A stretch of DNA of 64,000 bases. Origin: Lathyrus oleraceus (Eukaryota > Streptophyta > Magnoliopsida > Fabales > Fabaceae). Both the position numbers and the translations under genes were made by a program. Positions 35,887-47,350 of the stretch are shown piece by piece; within the stretch, counting starts at the first letter, position 1; every line of letters starts with the position of its first letter. The stretch covers positions 443,649,851 to 443,713,850 of the forward strand of contig NC_066580.1 in assembly GCF_024323335.1 (NCBI RefSeq), given 5' to 3'. The notes beneath the pieces were generated by a model. That model worked only from the letters and a program-made list of their open reading frames with translations, was not told the origin of the DNA and did no database searches.

Positions 35887-36257
35887 GGTCAAAAGAGTGT
35901 TTCTCCCTCATCTGAACCAGCTTTGGCCAAGCCCTCAAAAAAGCAACGGGCGCCATCGACTCCAAACCCGAAGGTATTTCGCATCAACGAGGAGTCCAGG
36001 TCCCTGAAGAAGTCCCTTCGGTCGATAACGAGGAGTCCGATGGTAGTGTGCATTCGTACATTTTCCCGACGTCGAAGGCACCACCCAAAATGCCCCCTAC
36101 TCCCATTCGAAGGAAAAAACCTCAGGCTAAAAAGACTCCTTCGAAGGTGGCTCCTTCGACTTCGACTTCTGCAATCCAAGATGATCTCGAGGAGGTTTTC
36201 GTATCTCATGATCCAGAGAAGACTCCTACAGTTTCTCCACCTCACGTGGCCCTTCAG

Positions 36258-36329
36258 GTATTCGTATGTCTTTATTCCAACAACATGTGGGCTTCTTTTT
36301 GACGTGAGTTCTTATTTTTTATCCCCCAG
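36258..36329 (+). other. Second putative intron in the antisense PMD gene
   Basis: 72 bases, CAG|GTATTCGTATG to TTATCCCCCAG|GA, with an in-frame stop and a pyrimidine-rich 3' end. It joins PPHVALQ to ESVAASTPAEP coding. Confidence 0.55.
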
Positions 36330-37238
36330 GAATCTGTGGCCGCTTCGACTCCAGCCGAACCTGTGGCAGAAGATAGGGCCGACAATCCAACTGCCAAAGT
36401 TGTCTTGAGACCACAAAGGAAGATTGAGTTCCAAAGTGTCTCGCCAGAGGTCCACCAGAATCCTGTCTCCCAACCAACTCAAAATCCTCCAAATGTTGTT
36501 GAAGAAGGTGTGTCCACCAGCGTTCTGACTCCGGGTGTAATCAGGGTCATCAAACAACGGAACCCAACAGAGGCTCTTCAGAAACTACAACAACTCCGTC
36601 AACTTTCGACTGAGGCGCCACCTCTGTCTTCACCTATGACTCCTTCATTAGAGCTGAATGTTACAACCACTTTCACACTCCAACAACTGAAGGTGTCACT
36701 ATTCGAGTGCGAATTTTTACTTGCTCTTGAAGAAGAAGAAGGGCTAGCCCGCGACATCTTCAAATTCCTTGACGCCCTTGCACTTCATGAGCTTCTTGAC
36801 TCGATCGTCAACTATTTTGTCGAGTTTGAGGCTTTCTTCACATAATTTGTCAAAGACCTTAACCTCCGTCAAAATGTTGACTTTTAAATCAAGATGAAGC
36901 TCAACAAAATGAGGCTTGAGTGGGATTCCACTGAAGCATGCAAGAAAAAACTTAGTGACATTGAAGCCAAGAAGAAGGAGCATCTCCGCCAACAACAGAT
37001 CTTCGACCAACAAATTTTAGACTACCAAGCGCAAATAGTTGAACTTAACAAGAAAATTACTGAGGTGGAAGCAAAAAAGGCTTCCTTGGAAACGGCTGAA
37101 GAGCTTCATGCCCAAGAAGCCCTCGAACCCGAAGTTCTGAAGGGAATCTCTCATGGTGAAAAGGCCCTAAAAATTGAGGCCAACATCAAGCTGCTGCATG
37201 GGAAGATATTTTTTCTAGATAATAGATTTCTCGCCTGA

Positions 37239-37445
37239 TTTTCTTTTGTTTTGATCTTGTAAGGTCAACAAACCATTTTTTGTAATGCCTTTTAGGCCAC
37301 TTAACGAATCAATGAATCTTTCGTCATGTCTAGATTTGGATTTCTTGTATGATAGGCTTATATTTATTCAAATATTTCCCATTAACCCTTAAAACCCTCG
37401 ATCTATACCGAGTTCTTGGATTTCATAAGCATTGTTGGTAAACGT
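37239..37445. other. Gap between antisense gene end and integrase
   Basis: About 200 bases. The plus-strand TGA at 37236-37238 is followed by TTTTCTTTTGTTTTGATC and TTGTAATGCC-like sequence that could hold the antisense gene's 3' end. On the minus strand it continues the decayed C-terminus of integrase. The two opposing units nearly meet tail to tail. Confidence 0.45.
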
Positions 37446-38429
37446 TCAGATTATCTGAAATGGTCCCTCCCATTTTGGAGACCATTTTCCTAAGGTTTGA
37501 TCTCTTCGATCCATAGGCAAGATTATTTTCCAAACGTAATCATCTACCACAAAGGTTTTTGTTTTTACCTTTCTGTTGTATACTTTAGCCACACGTTCTT
37601 TCTGTCGTACCAATGTTTCCATCGCAACCAATCTTTCTTTGTCTAAATAAACCAGTTCTTCAAACATCAGCTCCCAATATTGTTCCGACTAAAGATCATT
37701 CTGGCGTTGCACTCTGACTGACTGCAAACAAATTTCTATTGGTAATACGACATTGTGCCCAAATGTTAGTCGAAAAGGCGTCGAATTTGTTGCCTCTTTT
37801 GGGGATGTTCGACAAGCCCATAAGATTTGGTCCAAAGTCTTGTGCCAACTTTTTGGCTTTTTGGAAACATGTTTTCTTATTAGACTTATTATCACCTTGT
37901 TGGCTGCTTCGACTTGGCCATTTGCTTGCGCATAATAAGGCGTGGAAGTGACCAACCTGAAACCTGTTTCGACGGTGCATTCCTGCATCTTTTGCCCCAC
38001 AAAAACTGAACTCTGATTTGTGGTAATGGTTTCTGGGTTGCCGAATTGATATATAATATGCTTTTGAATGAATTAGATCACGACCTCCTGACCTACTTTT
38101 ACCAAAGGGACAACTTCGATCCACTTAGTAAAGTAGTCTATCCCTACTAGGATAAACTTTTGTTGCTTAGATGAGGTCGGTCGAATCTCACCAATGACAT
38201 CTAACGCCCAACCCCTAAAAGGTCATGGCTTGATAACCGCATGTAGCTCACTTGCTGGTATGTGTTGAACACCTGCATGCATCTGGCATTCCTGACATCC
38301 TTTGGTGAACTCGATACAATCCTTCAGCATATTGGGCCAATAAACGCCTTGTCGAAACAGTAGCCATTTCATCTTGTGGCCTTCCTGGTGTGTACCACAT
38401 GCTCCACTATGCACCTCAGATATGGCCAA
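37446..38429 (-). pseudogene. Integrase of the Tat-lineage element
   Basis: Zinc region at 38223-38429 (SEVHSGACGTHQEGHKMKW, then WPNMLKDCIEFTKGCQECQ). The first catalytic Asp lies in WALDVIGEI near 38195. The second, normally in TTDQGS, reads TTNQSSVF, with Asn encoded at 38016-38018. Glu is retained in YYAQANGQVEAANK near 37920. The C-terminal GPFQII region sits at 37446-37667, where KWSPKWEGPF resembles the usual Tat integrase end. Stops break the frame near 38075 and 37688. Asp to Asn fits a G-to-A transition and would abolish catalysis by itself. Confidence 0.9.
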
Positions 38430-38715
38430 ATATGCTTATGTATTTCCCATACACTTAAGCAATACTCCCTATGGAGTTTTCTTCAGTAATTCATTCCCCA
38501 GCAGCACATAGCTCAGGCTCTGTGTTTGATTTTCCTGTCAGTATTTTCGATTGGATTCTCTAAGTATTCCAAAATTGGTTTTCTCCAATCTGATGGTGAC
38601 GAATTGCTAACAGTAAAAACTTCATGTCCCCAGAAATTTTCAAATTTGAAGTCTTCGGGACGCTCGTCGTCGAAACCTTCATCACAACTGATACTGCCGT
38701 CGAGGATGTCTTCCC

Positions 38716-39170
38716 TTAATAGTGGTGGGTTCGACACCATCTTCTCTCGAACTCAATAAATTCCTGGAGTCTCGACTTTGACATCTTGTACCCAGAGGCA
38801 ATCTGGGCTAGATATTTGGCTTCTTGGTTCTCATTTCTTGGCACATGCATAATGTCAGCGACCTCAAAGTACTCCAACAACCGTGTTTCCATCACGTAAT
38901 ACTTCAACAGATTTTACTTAATGCATTTGTATTCTCGTGTGACTTTCTTAATTACCAACTCTGAATCTCCTCTCACCTCTATTCTACTGGCTCCTAATTA
39001 TTTCAGGATTCGAAGACCAGTTATTAGGGCCTCATACTTAGCTTTATTGTTGGAACATCTTTCGTCGATTCTACACTTGAATCTTGTCAGAATATCCTGT
39101 GGGGATAATATCAACACCCTAATTCATGTTCCGTCTTTGTGGCTTGACCCATTAAAATATAACCGCCAAG
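38716..39170 (-). pseudogene. Second (archaeal-type) RNase H of the Tat-lineage element
   Basis: Begins in NPWRLYFNGSSHKDGT, where the usual FDGS is FNGS, so the first catalytic Asp appears lost. It continues with NNKAKYEALITGLRILK, GDSELVIKKVTREYKC, and the tail HVPRNENQEAKYLAQIASGY. A domain in this position, between RT/RNase H and integrase, is the hallmark of the Tat lineage. In-frame stops are present. Confidence 0.85.
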
Positions 39171-39928
39171 GGTTTGTGTCAACCATGTTTAGTGAAGGTT
39201 CGATCATAGCATGATCCACTATAAAATCTTCTATAATTTGGCCCTTCATAGCCTTTAAAGGTTTATATGTCAAAGAAAACTTTGTTAAAGCTAGTGCCCA
39301 TTTTCCAATTCGACTATGCAGGATAGGTTTAGACAACATATGTTTTATAAAATCGTAATGAGACGAAACATAAACATCAACTGGTTTTATATATTGCTTT
39401 AATTTCATACATGCGAAGTACAGGCATGAGCACAGTTTCTCAATCAGACTGTACCGAGTTTCAGCATCTATTAACATTCTACTGAGGTAATATATGGATC
39501 TTTCGACACCACTAATATCCTTTTGGGCTAACATACTCCCTATGGTCGTATCCGACGCAGGAATATACAAACTCATATTTTTACTCCTACTAGGGGGTAA
39601 CAAAATAGGAGGCTTTATAAGGTATCCTTTGATGGCGTCGAAAGCCTCTTGTTACTTCAGTCCCCAGTGAAAATCATTTTCCTTCTTAATTTTGAGCAAT
39701 GGCGAAAACACCTCCGTCCTGCCACTTAGATTCGATGTGAACCTTAAGAAGTTTATCTTCCCCAACAAAGATTGTAGCTGCTTCTTTATCGACGAGGCTT
39801 TGAGATCTAAGCTCGCCCCTGTCTTGCTTTGATTGATCTCGATGCCTCATTTGTGTACCACGAAACCCAGGAAGTCCCCTGCATGTACACCAAAAGAACA
39901 TTTTAATGGATTCATTTTCAATCCATAT
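39171..39928 (-). pseudogene. RT thumb and first RNase H of the Tat-lineage element
   Basis: Continues RT from the LARD insertion point: LKMNPLKCSFGVHAGDFLGF (frameshifted, near 39870-39925), then the linker with SLLGKINFLRFTSNLSGR, and at 39124-39603 MSLYIPASDTTIGSMLAQKD, RSIYYLSRMLIDAETRYSLI and KPILHSRIGKWALALTKF. This is the Ty3-type RNase H connection. Frameshifts and stops lie between blocks. Confidence 0.87.
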
Positions 39929-41649
39929 TGAAATTCTGGTGTAGTCAGTATTCAGATGTTCTACTTCAAGTCATGACATCTGATATAACATTGTACTTAT
40001 TACAGCAAGACAGTTATTACACTCTGTACTATTGTGCACCTTTTCACAGTGTCACAACCTCTCCTTCTATGTCATCCTATAGAGGAGGAACAATTTGTTA
40101 TGGGCACCATAACATTCACTACTGTTGTTTTCCTACACAGTTATCAGCACGATGTCTCAATCCTGTTTTGGACATCCTCTGTTACATTGTTCCAGTTTGT
40201 TGGTCATGTACTTGTATTTCCTAGATTAAAGGTTGTAACAAGTTAAACTAATCTCCACTTATTAAGGAGCTAACAAATAGATTATTTGTTAGGTTCATTA
40301 ATTGTAGCTTAGTTGTTAGTTTCCTAGATTTTAGATCAGCTGGTGGATTCCTGAAGAATAGCCTGAGAAAAATCCTGAAACAGAAAAACTAACCATCCAA
40401 CAATATAGCATATGCTGTCAGGAATGAATGTCACAGCATTCCGTCTGACATCCAAGCCCAGAGCCATATGCTCAGTCTGTTTAGTTCCTGAACACAGACT
40501 GCTAAATTTACTGTACTGTAAAAGACCAACCAGTCTCTACTTCAGTATCAGCTTACTGGAAGAACTGTCAAGACATCCCGTTTGACAATTTCACACTGCT
40601 CTTTTGGCCAGGTCTGATATGCCTTTTAAAACCAGACTTCACTACATACTGAACTGAATTCATCAGCTTATTAAACAGTATGTGCTGTTGTTGATGAATG
40701 TCAAAACATTCTGATTGACATACCAACAGAAGGCTGTGTATCAGGTTTGTTATTAACTTGATTGGCAGACTGTAACACAACCTGAATTATGGCAGACATG
40801 ATTATAACATACAGTAGGTAAACAAACACAGGAAATTGTTAACCCAGTTCAGTCCAACATGACCTACATCTGGGGGCTACCAAGCCAGGAAGAAGATCCA
40901 CTATTAGTAGTATCAATTCAGAGTTAAACTCCCCCGTTTACAACTCATCACTTAATCCCTACCCAATGCAATCTATACCTAGGAACTCCTAGATAGAAAC
41001 CTCCAGTTTCCATTCCTATCACTACAAATACAATGTAATGTGCAAACACCTTGAACTTGCTTCACAGCTTCATTCAAGAACATAATCACTCTTGCCTACA
41101 GGCTTTGAGTGACAAACACTCTCAGGTTTACCACTGAGAGACACATGGTAACCTTCCCACAGATTGGGAGGTTTACCTTACACACACCCTTAAAAATTCA
41201 TTCTAAGAGGCTTACAAAAACTAGATTACAATCAGCTATTTATAACCTAATCACCCAACTGGATTTGGGCCTTCAGAAAGTTGCAGCAGACTTGTTCTTT
41301 GCTGTTGCAACTTCAGCAGAAAAATTCTGCTACAAACAAGGTCTTCAAGTTCCTAAACTCTCTCCATATATATCTCCATATTTTGAGCCTATATATCTTC
41401 TGATTTAGTCTTCAAGACCTCCACCTGGGAGTTAGGATATTCACCAGATATCCTTGCTGATCCCAAAACATATACTGAATTAATTAATTCAGTTTCCTAC
41501 ACATGTGCGATGTCACAGACCTGATGTCGTGACATCGTACATGACATGTTGGTCCAGATGTTGAATTTCTTCAACCCAACATATTAAAACAACAGAGGTG
41601 ATTACATTATTTGTTTTCTAAAATTAATGCCAATCCTGAGGTATTAACA
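39929..41649 (-). repeat. 3' LTR of the LARD-like element
   Basis: 1721 bp. Element sense begins TGTTAATACCTCAGG and ends CCAGAATTTCA. It contains short ORFs on both strands that recur exactly in the other LTR and have no recognised domain. A TATATATCTTCTG / TATATATGGAGAG tract near 41365-41400 lies in the likely promoter zone on the minus strand. Confidence 0.95.
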
Positions 41650-44600
41650 ATCTCCCCCTTTGGCAAATTTTAGCTAAAACAAATAATCCTCTGTTATTAT
41701 CTCCCCCACCATGAACACCAACGTTGGTGTACATGAGGAAGAAGAGGGACACTACTCAGTTGTACCAGAACCCTTCCCCTCACCCGGAGAGCTTCCAGAA
41801 GAATATGTAATGCTGAGTACATAGACAATGTAACTCATATCACAAGGCACAACTGTCTTCTTAACTCAGATCACAAGACACAAGTGGAAACCCCAGCTGG
41901 TGGATTTTGTGCCTGATGCCAACTTCTGTTTGCTGCCACATCCACAGTTGGCTTTCTTCTGGTACATTCTCATCCCCAGGACTATATTTCTCTCCCCCTT
42001 TTTAGCTAAACATTTGTAAAGGAAGCCCTCACAAAACCAGATCCAGGCGCAGCTTGCCCAAACCTTAACATACCCCATGATTCTGAGAATGGAGTGTTTT
42101 TCTTGTGAGAGGAAGAGGGCTATTGCATCCTTTAAATAGCCCTGCCTGTGCTTAGGAATTTCCGGTAGCAATAAATGCTTGGTCAAGATGCATTTATTTT
42201 TGCTGAGAAACAGTCAGAGAATCACCAACAAAATCTCAGACTATCTTTGAATACCTTTTATAGCTCTTGACTGTTTCTTTTCCAAAACAGCCGTTCCAGT
42301 GCATGGAGACCATTCCATATATGCAGTCAGACACGTTGCACGCGATGTCTTAACATTCCTGCATTCAGCCTGTATTCAACTTAGACCTCTGTCATACCTC
42401 CAGACACCTAGCACTGCTACAGCCAACTTTCCACACTTCAGTTGATGGTTACTCCCCCTGTACCACACAGCTGTAGCCATCAGGCTTATTCTGGTCTATC
42501 AGACATAGCCACATCACCCTCATAATTCCTAATGACTTTAAGATTCAGAAGGAATTAACAGCAATGTCATGACATCCGGTCAGACATTCTTCTGCTCACT
42601 CAGCCTTGACACCATCACAGCTTCCTGATGACTACCTTGTCATCTGAGAGCACACAGACCGCAAGCTTGGTGATTGCTTGCAGCACAAAGGCACAACTCC
42701 CCCTGTCATGGACAACCTACTCTCTTGGAGGTCACACATGATCATATCCAACACCCCAAGGTTGGACCTTCACATACTTCCTGATTCAAAGAGATTCCAG
42801 ACCACTTGATGAAAGGAAAACATAAGACGCATCTTCATGTCTTCAAGAGCGCACCCTCTGTCCAACCCTCTTGGCTGAACACATCCACACTCTGTGTCAA
42901 TTTCTCTTCTAACCAGAATAGAAGATCACTTCACAAGATGTTTGAACATCAGCTGAGACTTCCTTCACAACATCACAGGGAGCACTATCTGATAGACTTC
43001 AGATATTACTGAGTCCTCAGCTTGGGCCAGAGGAACCCAGACATACATTGGGATATATACACTCTCATCCCACTACCAGAGACAGTCTTCCATAGATAGC
43101 TCAGAACTCCTACCACAAGCTCCAAGGGATGAATGGGAACCACCTCCTTTTGTCTTCAACTTAATACTTTTCTGCCCAAAAGTAATTTGTCTTAGACTTT
43201 CCTCAAGAATAATCAGCTGCCTTATGTTGATTATCTTGATTCTTCGAACTCACTTCTGAGATAGACCAAATGCCACTGGTTGATTACCTCCTTCATGAAT
43301 TCTCATATGACAAGGTCAAATGCTGCCTTTTGACCTTCCCAAGTTTATCAGACTTCTCCCAAAGATATTCTGACCTTTCAAGTGAGATTTGAACTTGAAG
43401 TGTCCAATCTACAACCCTGTAGATCCTTCTATCTCAAGTTGATGTGCCACTTCATCAACTAAGAATCTGATGCAGAACCGAATGTCACAACATTGTGCTT
43501 GACATCCAGCTGTTGAATTCAGCTCCTTCTTCTGCCACTTGAAAGAACTTCCTCCCTTCACAGAACAAGAGTTCAATGTTCTCATAGACTTGATTGTGGA
43601 ACCAAGTTTGAGTAAACAACCTCCATCCTGTAGATTTGCAGTTAAGTCATCCAAGCTCACACCTTGATGAATCCCTGCTTCTTCTCCAAAGACATCAGAC
43701 ACTCTGATGTATGAGTCTTCAGAAGGACCAGTTGGAAACTAACCCTTCAGCTCTGCCAAGGATTCCACTTCCTAAAGCAAGGCTGTTTCCATGATGTCAA
43801 GAATGCTGTCACTTGTTCTTGACTCCACAGTGTGCATTAGCCAATGCACTTCCTTACCTAGATCAGAAATAAACTGATCCAAGTAACCACCATCAAGGCT
43901 CCGATGTCTTCTTCTTCTTGGACATGCCAAGGCTGAACATGTTTCTTGCCAGGAAACCTTTTCAGAGATCATACGCTTTTGCTGCCACCAAAGAGATAGA
44001 TCATAACTCAATGTACTATCCTTCCTGTGATTCTTCACAGGGTCTTGAAGAAGAGATGTTCCAATATCTTTAAGAACATCAGTTGTCTTGAGCTCCAAGG
44101 ATAATCAATTAAATACTTGTACTTGACACAAGTAGACATTGATCTTAAATCCTTTCCCAATTATCCTTTCAGATACTTCCACCATAAGAATACTTTGAAA
44201 ATACTCTTCTAGTGTCAACATCTTCTGCTTGCAAGCACCTCAACAGTCTTGAGACTCTTTCCAGATTAGATTCACCCTTAGGAATGAGAGAGATGAATCC
44301 TTCCTTGCAAATGTGTCACACATCAACCAGAACCCATGTGACACAGGTCAACAGCCAACCAGACCCAAGGCTGACCAAACTTGAGGAGGTTAACCAAAAC
44401 TCCCCCTCAACTTAACAATCATGGAGACTCCACACTAGTATCCATGCATTGTATACATATGTCTCAATATGACATACACTATCCCTACCAGTGGCAACTA
44501 ACTCCTCCAATTAGACCAATCAGACTTCAGCTGATCATAAGTACTTGTGAGACACACACCAGTCAATAGTAGATATGCATTGCCAGAGCATATTACCTCA

Positions 44601-45629
44601 ACCAACCTCTGAATCTTCATATTCTCACTCCTAGTAAGAACTGCCACTTCTGAACGTGGTGTTTGAATAACAAGATTCATGGTTCCAACCCCCTTAAATG
44701 ATATCACAATCAGGTTACCCCATTATTGACTGCTAACATCCAGGAGACTTGTCTTCCAACACACCATAGTACTTCAGGGAACAACTATCCAATCCTGATC
44801 AAATTGCAGGAAGATGCCTAACAGCAGGAGATTGCACAATGTCACATCTCAACCAGCTCAACTTCTAGGGATGACCTTCTTGAGCACACACCCAGTTGAC
44901 CCTGCTCTTGTCAACTTAGCACACACAGATGTCTCCTCTTCCAGGTCAGGAGTAGGTTCCAAACAGAATTATCCCTTTGTTTGAACCCTAATACATCTGC
45001 TCTTCAACCAGTAGCTGCATACTTGTTGAACAACATGTTCTAACATCACATAGAACATTGGTTCCACCTCCTTGGAACAAGCCTTCCTTGAAGGTCTTTA
45101 AGGTCTTCATATACACTACTCAAGAGAGTAAGAGAATCAGTAATTAAGTGACTCTTACCATCCTGAAGTGAGAACGTCATGATGAGAGGACTTGAGGAGA
45201 CTCAAGTATCTTTGACATCTTCAGTAGATTATGATGAGATCTTGAACACAGCAGCCTTTCATCCACATGAGGGGAAACTACATCAGAGTTTGAGTTCTGC
45301 CAGGTATTATGCAGCGGAAATCATAATACAACTCAACCTGTGAACACACACTTCACCAGATTGGCCTCCAAGACCATACCAGGTTTGAATGTGATTAAGT
45401 ACTGGCACAGCTGTCTCACACTCAGGCCAATTGCCAATCTCCAGAGACAGGAACACACCATTCCTGTCATGAACAGTCCATCCACCTACTTCAAGGGACC
45501 ATTCAGGGAATTGCAGAACCTTACACAGGGTCCAGCTTCAGTACTAACATAACTCCTTGCCAGCTACCAGAAAGTATCACCCATGGATCTCATCCAGAGA
45601 CAGAACATGATGCCTGCTCTGATACCAAT
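41650..45629 (-). other. Internal region of the LARD-like element, no recognised protein
   Basis: 3980 bases, less AT-rich than the surroundings. The longest minus-strand frames are 108 aa at 43772-44098 (with RRRRHRSLDGGYLDQFISDL) and 97 aa at 43409-43702. Neither carries a CCHC knuckle, DSGA, YVDD, DDE or RNase H motif. CTTCAG, TGACAT and CCTCC-type words recur often, but no clear tandem array was seen. It may contain captured or decayed gag-like sequence that I cannot name. Confidence 0.75.
45616..45627 (-). promoter_or_regulatory. Primer binding site of the LARD-like element
   Basis: TGGTATCAGAGC on the minus strand, two bases from the 5' LTR. This sequence pairs with the 3' end of plant initiator tRNA-Met. 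Confidence 0.9.
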
Positions 45630-47350
45630 TGAAATTCTGGTGTAGTCAGTATTCAGATGTTCTACTTCAAGTCATGACATCTGATCTAACATTATACTTA
45701 TTACAGCAAGACAGTTATTACACTTTGTACTATTGTGCACCTTTTCACAGTGTCACAACCTCTCCTTCTATGTCATCCTATAGAGGAGGAACAATTTGTT
45801 ATGGGCACCATAACATTCACTACTGTTGTTTTCCTACACAGTTATCAGCACGATGTCTCAATCCTGTTTTGGACATCCTCTGTTACATTGTTCCAGTTTG
45901 TTGGTCATGTACTTGTATTTCCTAGATTAAAGGTTGTAACAAGTTAAACTAATCTCCACTTATTAAGGAGCTAACAAATAGATTATTTGTTAGGTTCATT
46001 AATTGTAGCTTAGTTGTTAGTTTCCTAGATTTTAGATCAGCTGGTGGATTCCTGAAGAATAGCCTGAGAAAAATCCTGAAACAGAAAAACTAACCATCCA
46101 ACAATATAGCATATGTTGTCAGGAATGAATGTCACAGCATTCCGTCTGACATCCAAGCCCAGAGCCATATGCTCAGTCTGTTTAGTTCCTGAACACAGAC
46201 TGCTAAATTTACTGTACTGTAAAAGACCAACCAGTCTCTACTTCAGTATCAGCTTACTGGAAGAACTGTCAAGACATCCCGTTTGACAATTTCACACTGC
46301 TCTTTTGGCCAGGTCTGATATGCCTTTTAAAACCAGACTTCACTACATACTGAACTGAATTCATCAGCTTATTAAACAGTATGTGCTGTTGTTGATGAAT
46401 GTCAAAACATTCTGATTGACATACCAACAGAAGGCTGTGTATCAGGTTTGTTATTAACTTGATTGGCAGACTGTAACACAACCTGAATTATGGCAGACAT
46501 GATTATAACATACAGTAGGTAAACAAACACAGGAAATTGTTAACCCAGTTCAGTCCAACATGACCTACATCTGGGGGCTACCAAGCCAGGAAGAAGATCC
46601 ACTATTAGTAGTATCAATTCAGAGTTAAACTCCCCCGTTTACAACTCATCACTTAATCCCTACCCAATGCAATCTATACCTAGGAACTCCTAGATAAAAA
46701 CCTCCAGTTTCCATTCCTATCACTACAAATACAATGTAATGTGCAAACACCTTGAACTTGCTTCACAGCTTCATTCAAGAACATAATCACTCTTGCCTAC
46801 AGGCTTTGAGTGACAAACACTCTCAGGTTTACCACTGAGAGACACATGGTAACCTTCCCACAGATTGGGAGGTTTACCTTACACACACCCTTAAAAATTC
46901 ATTCTAAGAGGCTTACAAAAACTAGATTACAATCAGCTATTTATAACCTAATCACCCAACTGGATTTGGGCCTTCAGAAAGTTGCAGCAGACTTGTTCTT
47001 TGCTGTTGCAACTTCAGCAGAAAAATTCTGCTACAAACAAGGTCTTCAAGTTCCTAAACTCTCTCCATATATATCTCCATATTTTGAGCCTATATATCTT
47101 CTGATTTAGTCTTCAAGACCTCCACCTGGGAGTTAGGATATTCACCAGATATCCTTGCTGATCCCAAAACATATACTGAATTAATTAATTCAGTTTCCTA
47201 CACATGTGCGATGTCACAGACCTGATGTCGTGACATCGTACATGACATGTTGGTCCAGATGTTGAATTTCTTCAACCCAACATATTAAAACAACAGAGGT
47301 GATTACATTATTTGTTTTCTAAAATTAATGCCAATCCTGAGATATTAACA
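45630..47350 (-). repeat. 5' LTR of the LARD-like element
   Basis: 1721 bp, same length and nearly identical to 39929-41649; differences by eye include GATCTAAC for GATATAAC and GATATTAACA for GGTATTAACA. It ends immediately before CATAT, the right copy of the target duplication. Confidence 0.95.

Larger units (their letters stand above)
34137..37238 (+). pseudogene. Antisense plant-mobile-domain (PMD) gene carried by the Tat-lineage element
   Basis: Plus-strand coding, opposite to gag-pol. It starts MASSTHTKDACSF at 34137. A PMD-like core spans about 34400-35590: GIFDVIQISRYAHHVNPCML, then FWEGSANTFQLPCGML and TPTLFDVASITGLSPLGD, and further on KGYGFMSYQPYLVARQFGLS. A Pro/Lys-rich linker follows (PPPPPSVNAPDN, then PKMPPTPIRRKKPQ), and a coiled coil at about 36890-37230 (KKKLSDIEAKKKEHLRQQQ, then IVELNKKITEVEAKKASLE). 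Two intron-like GT-AG segments lie at 35823-35886 and 36258-36329. A frameshift near 34380 and stops near 34533, 34955, 35033, 35110, 35199 and 35293 disable it. PMD proteins of the MAIN/MAIL1 type act in gene silencing, and PMDs are known in transposons; the role here is unknown. Confidence 0.8.
39929..47350 (-). mobile_element. LARD-like non-autonomous LTR retrotransposon nested in the Tat element
   Basis: Two 1721-bp LTRs (39929-41649 and 45630-47350) differ at only about six sites by eye. A perfect 5-bp duplication CATAT lies at 39924-39928 and 47351-47355, inside RT coding. The PBS TGGTATCAGAGC (initiator-Met type) is at 45616-45627 on the minus strand, and the PPT AAAGGGGGAGAT at about 41650-41662. 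The 3980-bp interior has no recognisable gag or pol. Size, coding silence and intact terminal signals fit a large retrotransposon derivative. The PPT context (GCCAAAGGGGGAGATTGTTA) recalls SIRE/Maximus copia elements, so it may be mobilised by one; that is inference. It is the youngest datable insertion here. Confidence 0.95.

Noticed and set aside
39928..47109. Small ORFs repeated exactly at 39928-41408 and 45629-47109
   Set aside because: Their duplication is explained by the two LTRs of the LARD-like element; no known domain and no codon-level evidence of selection.
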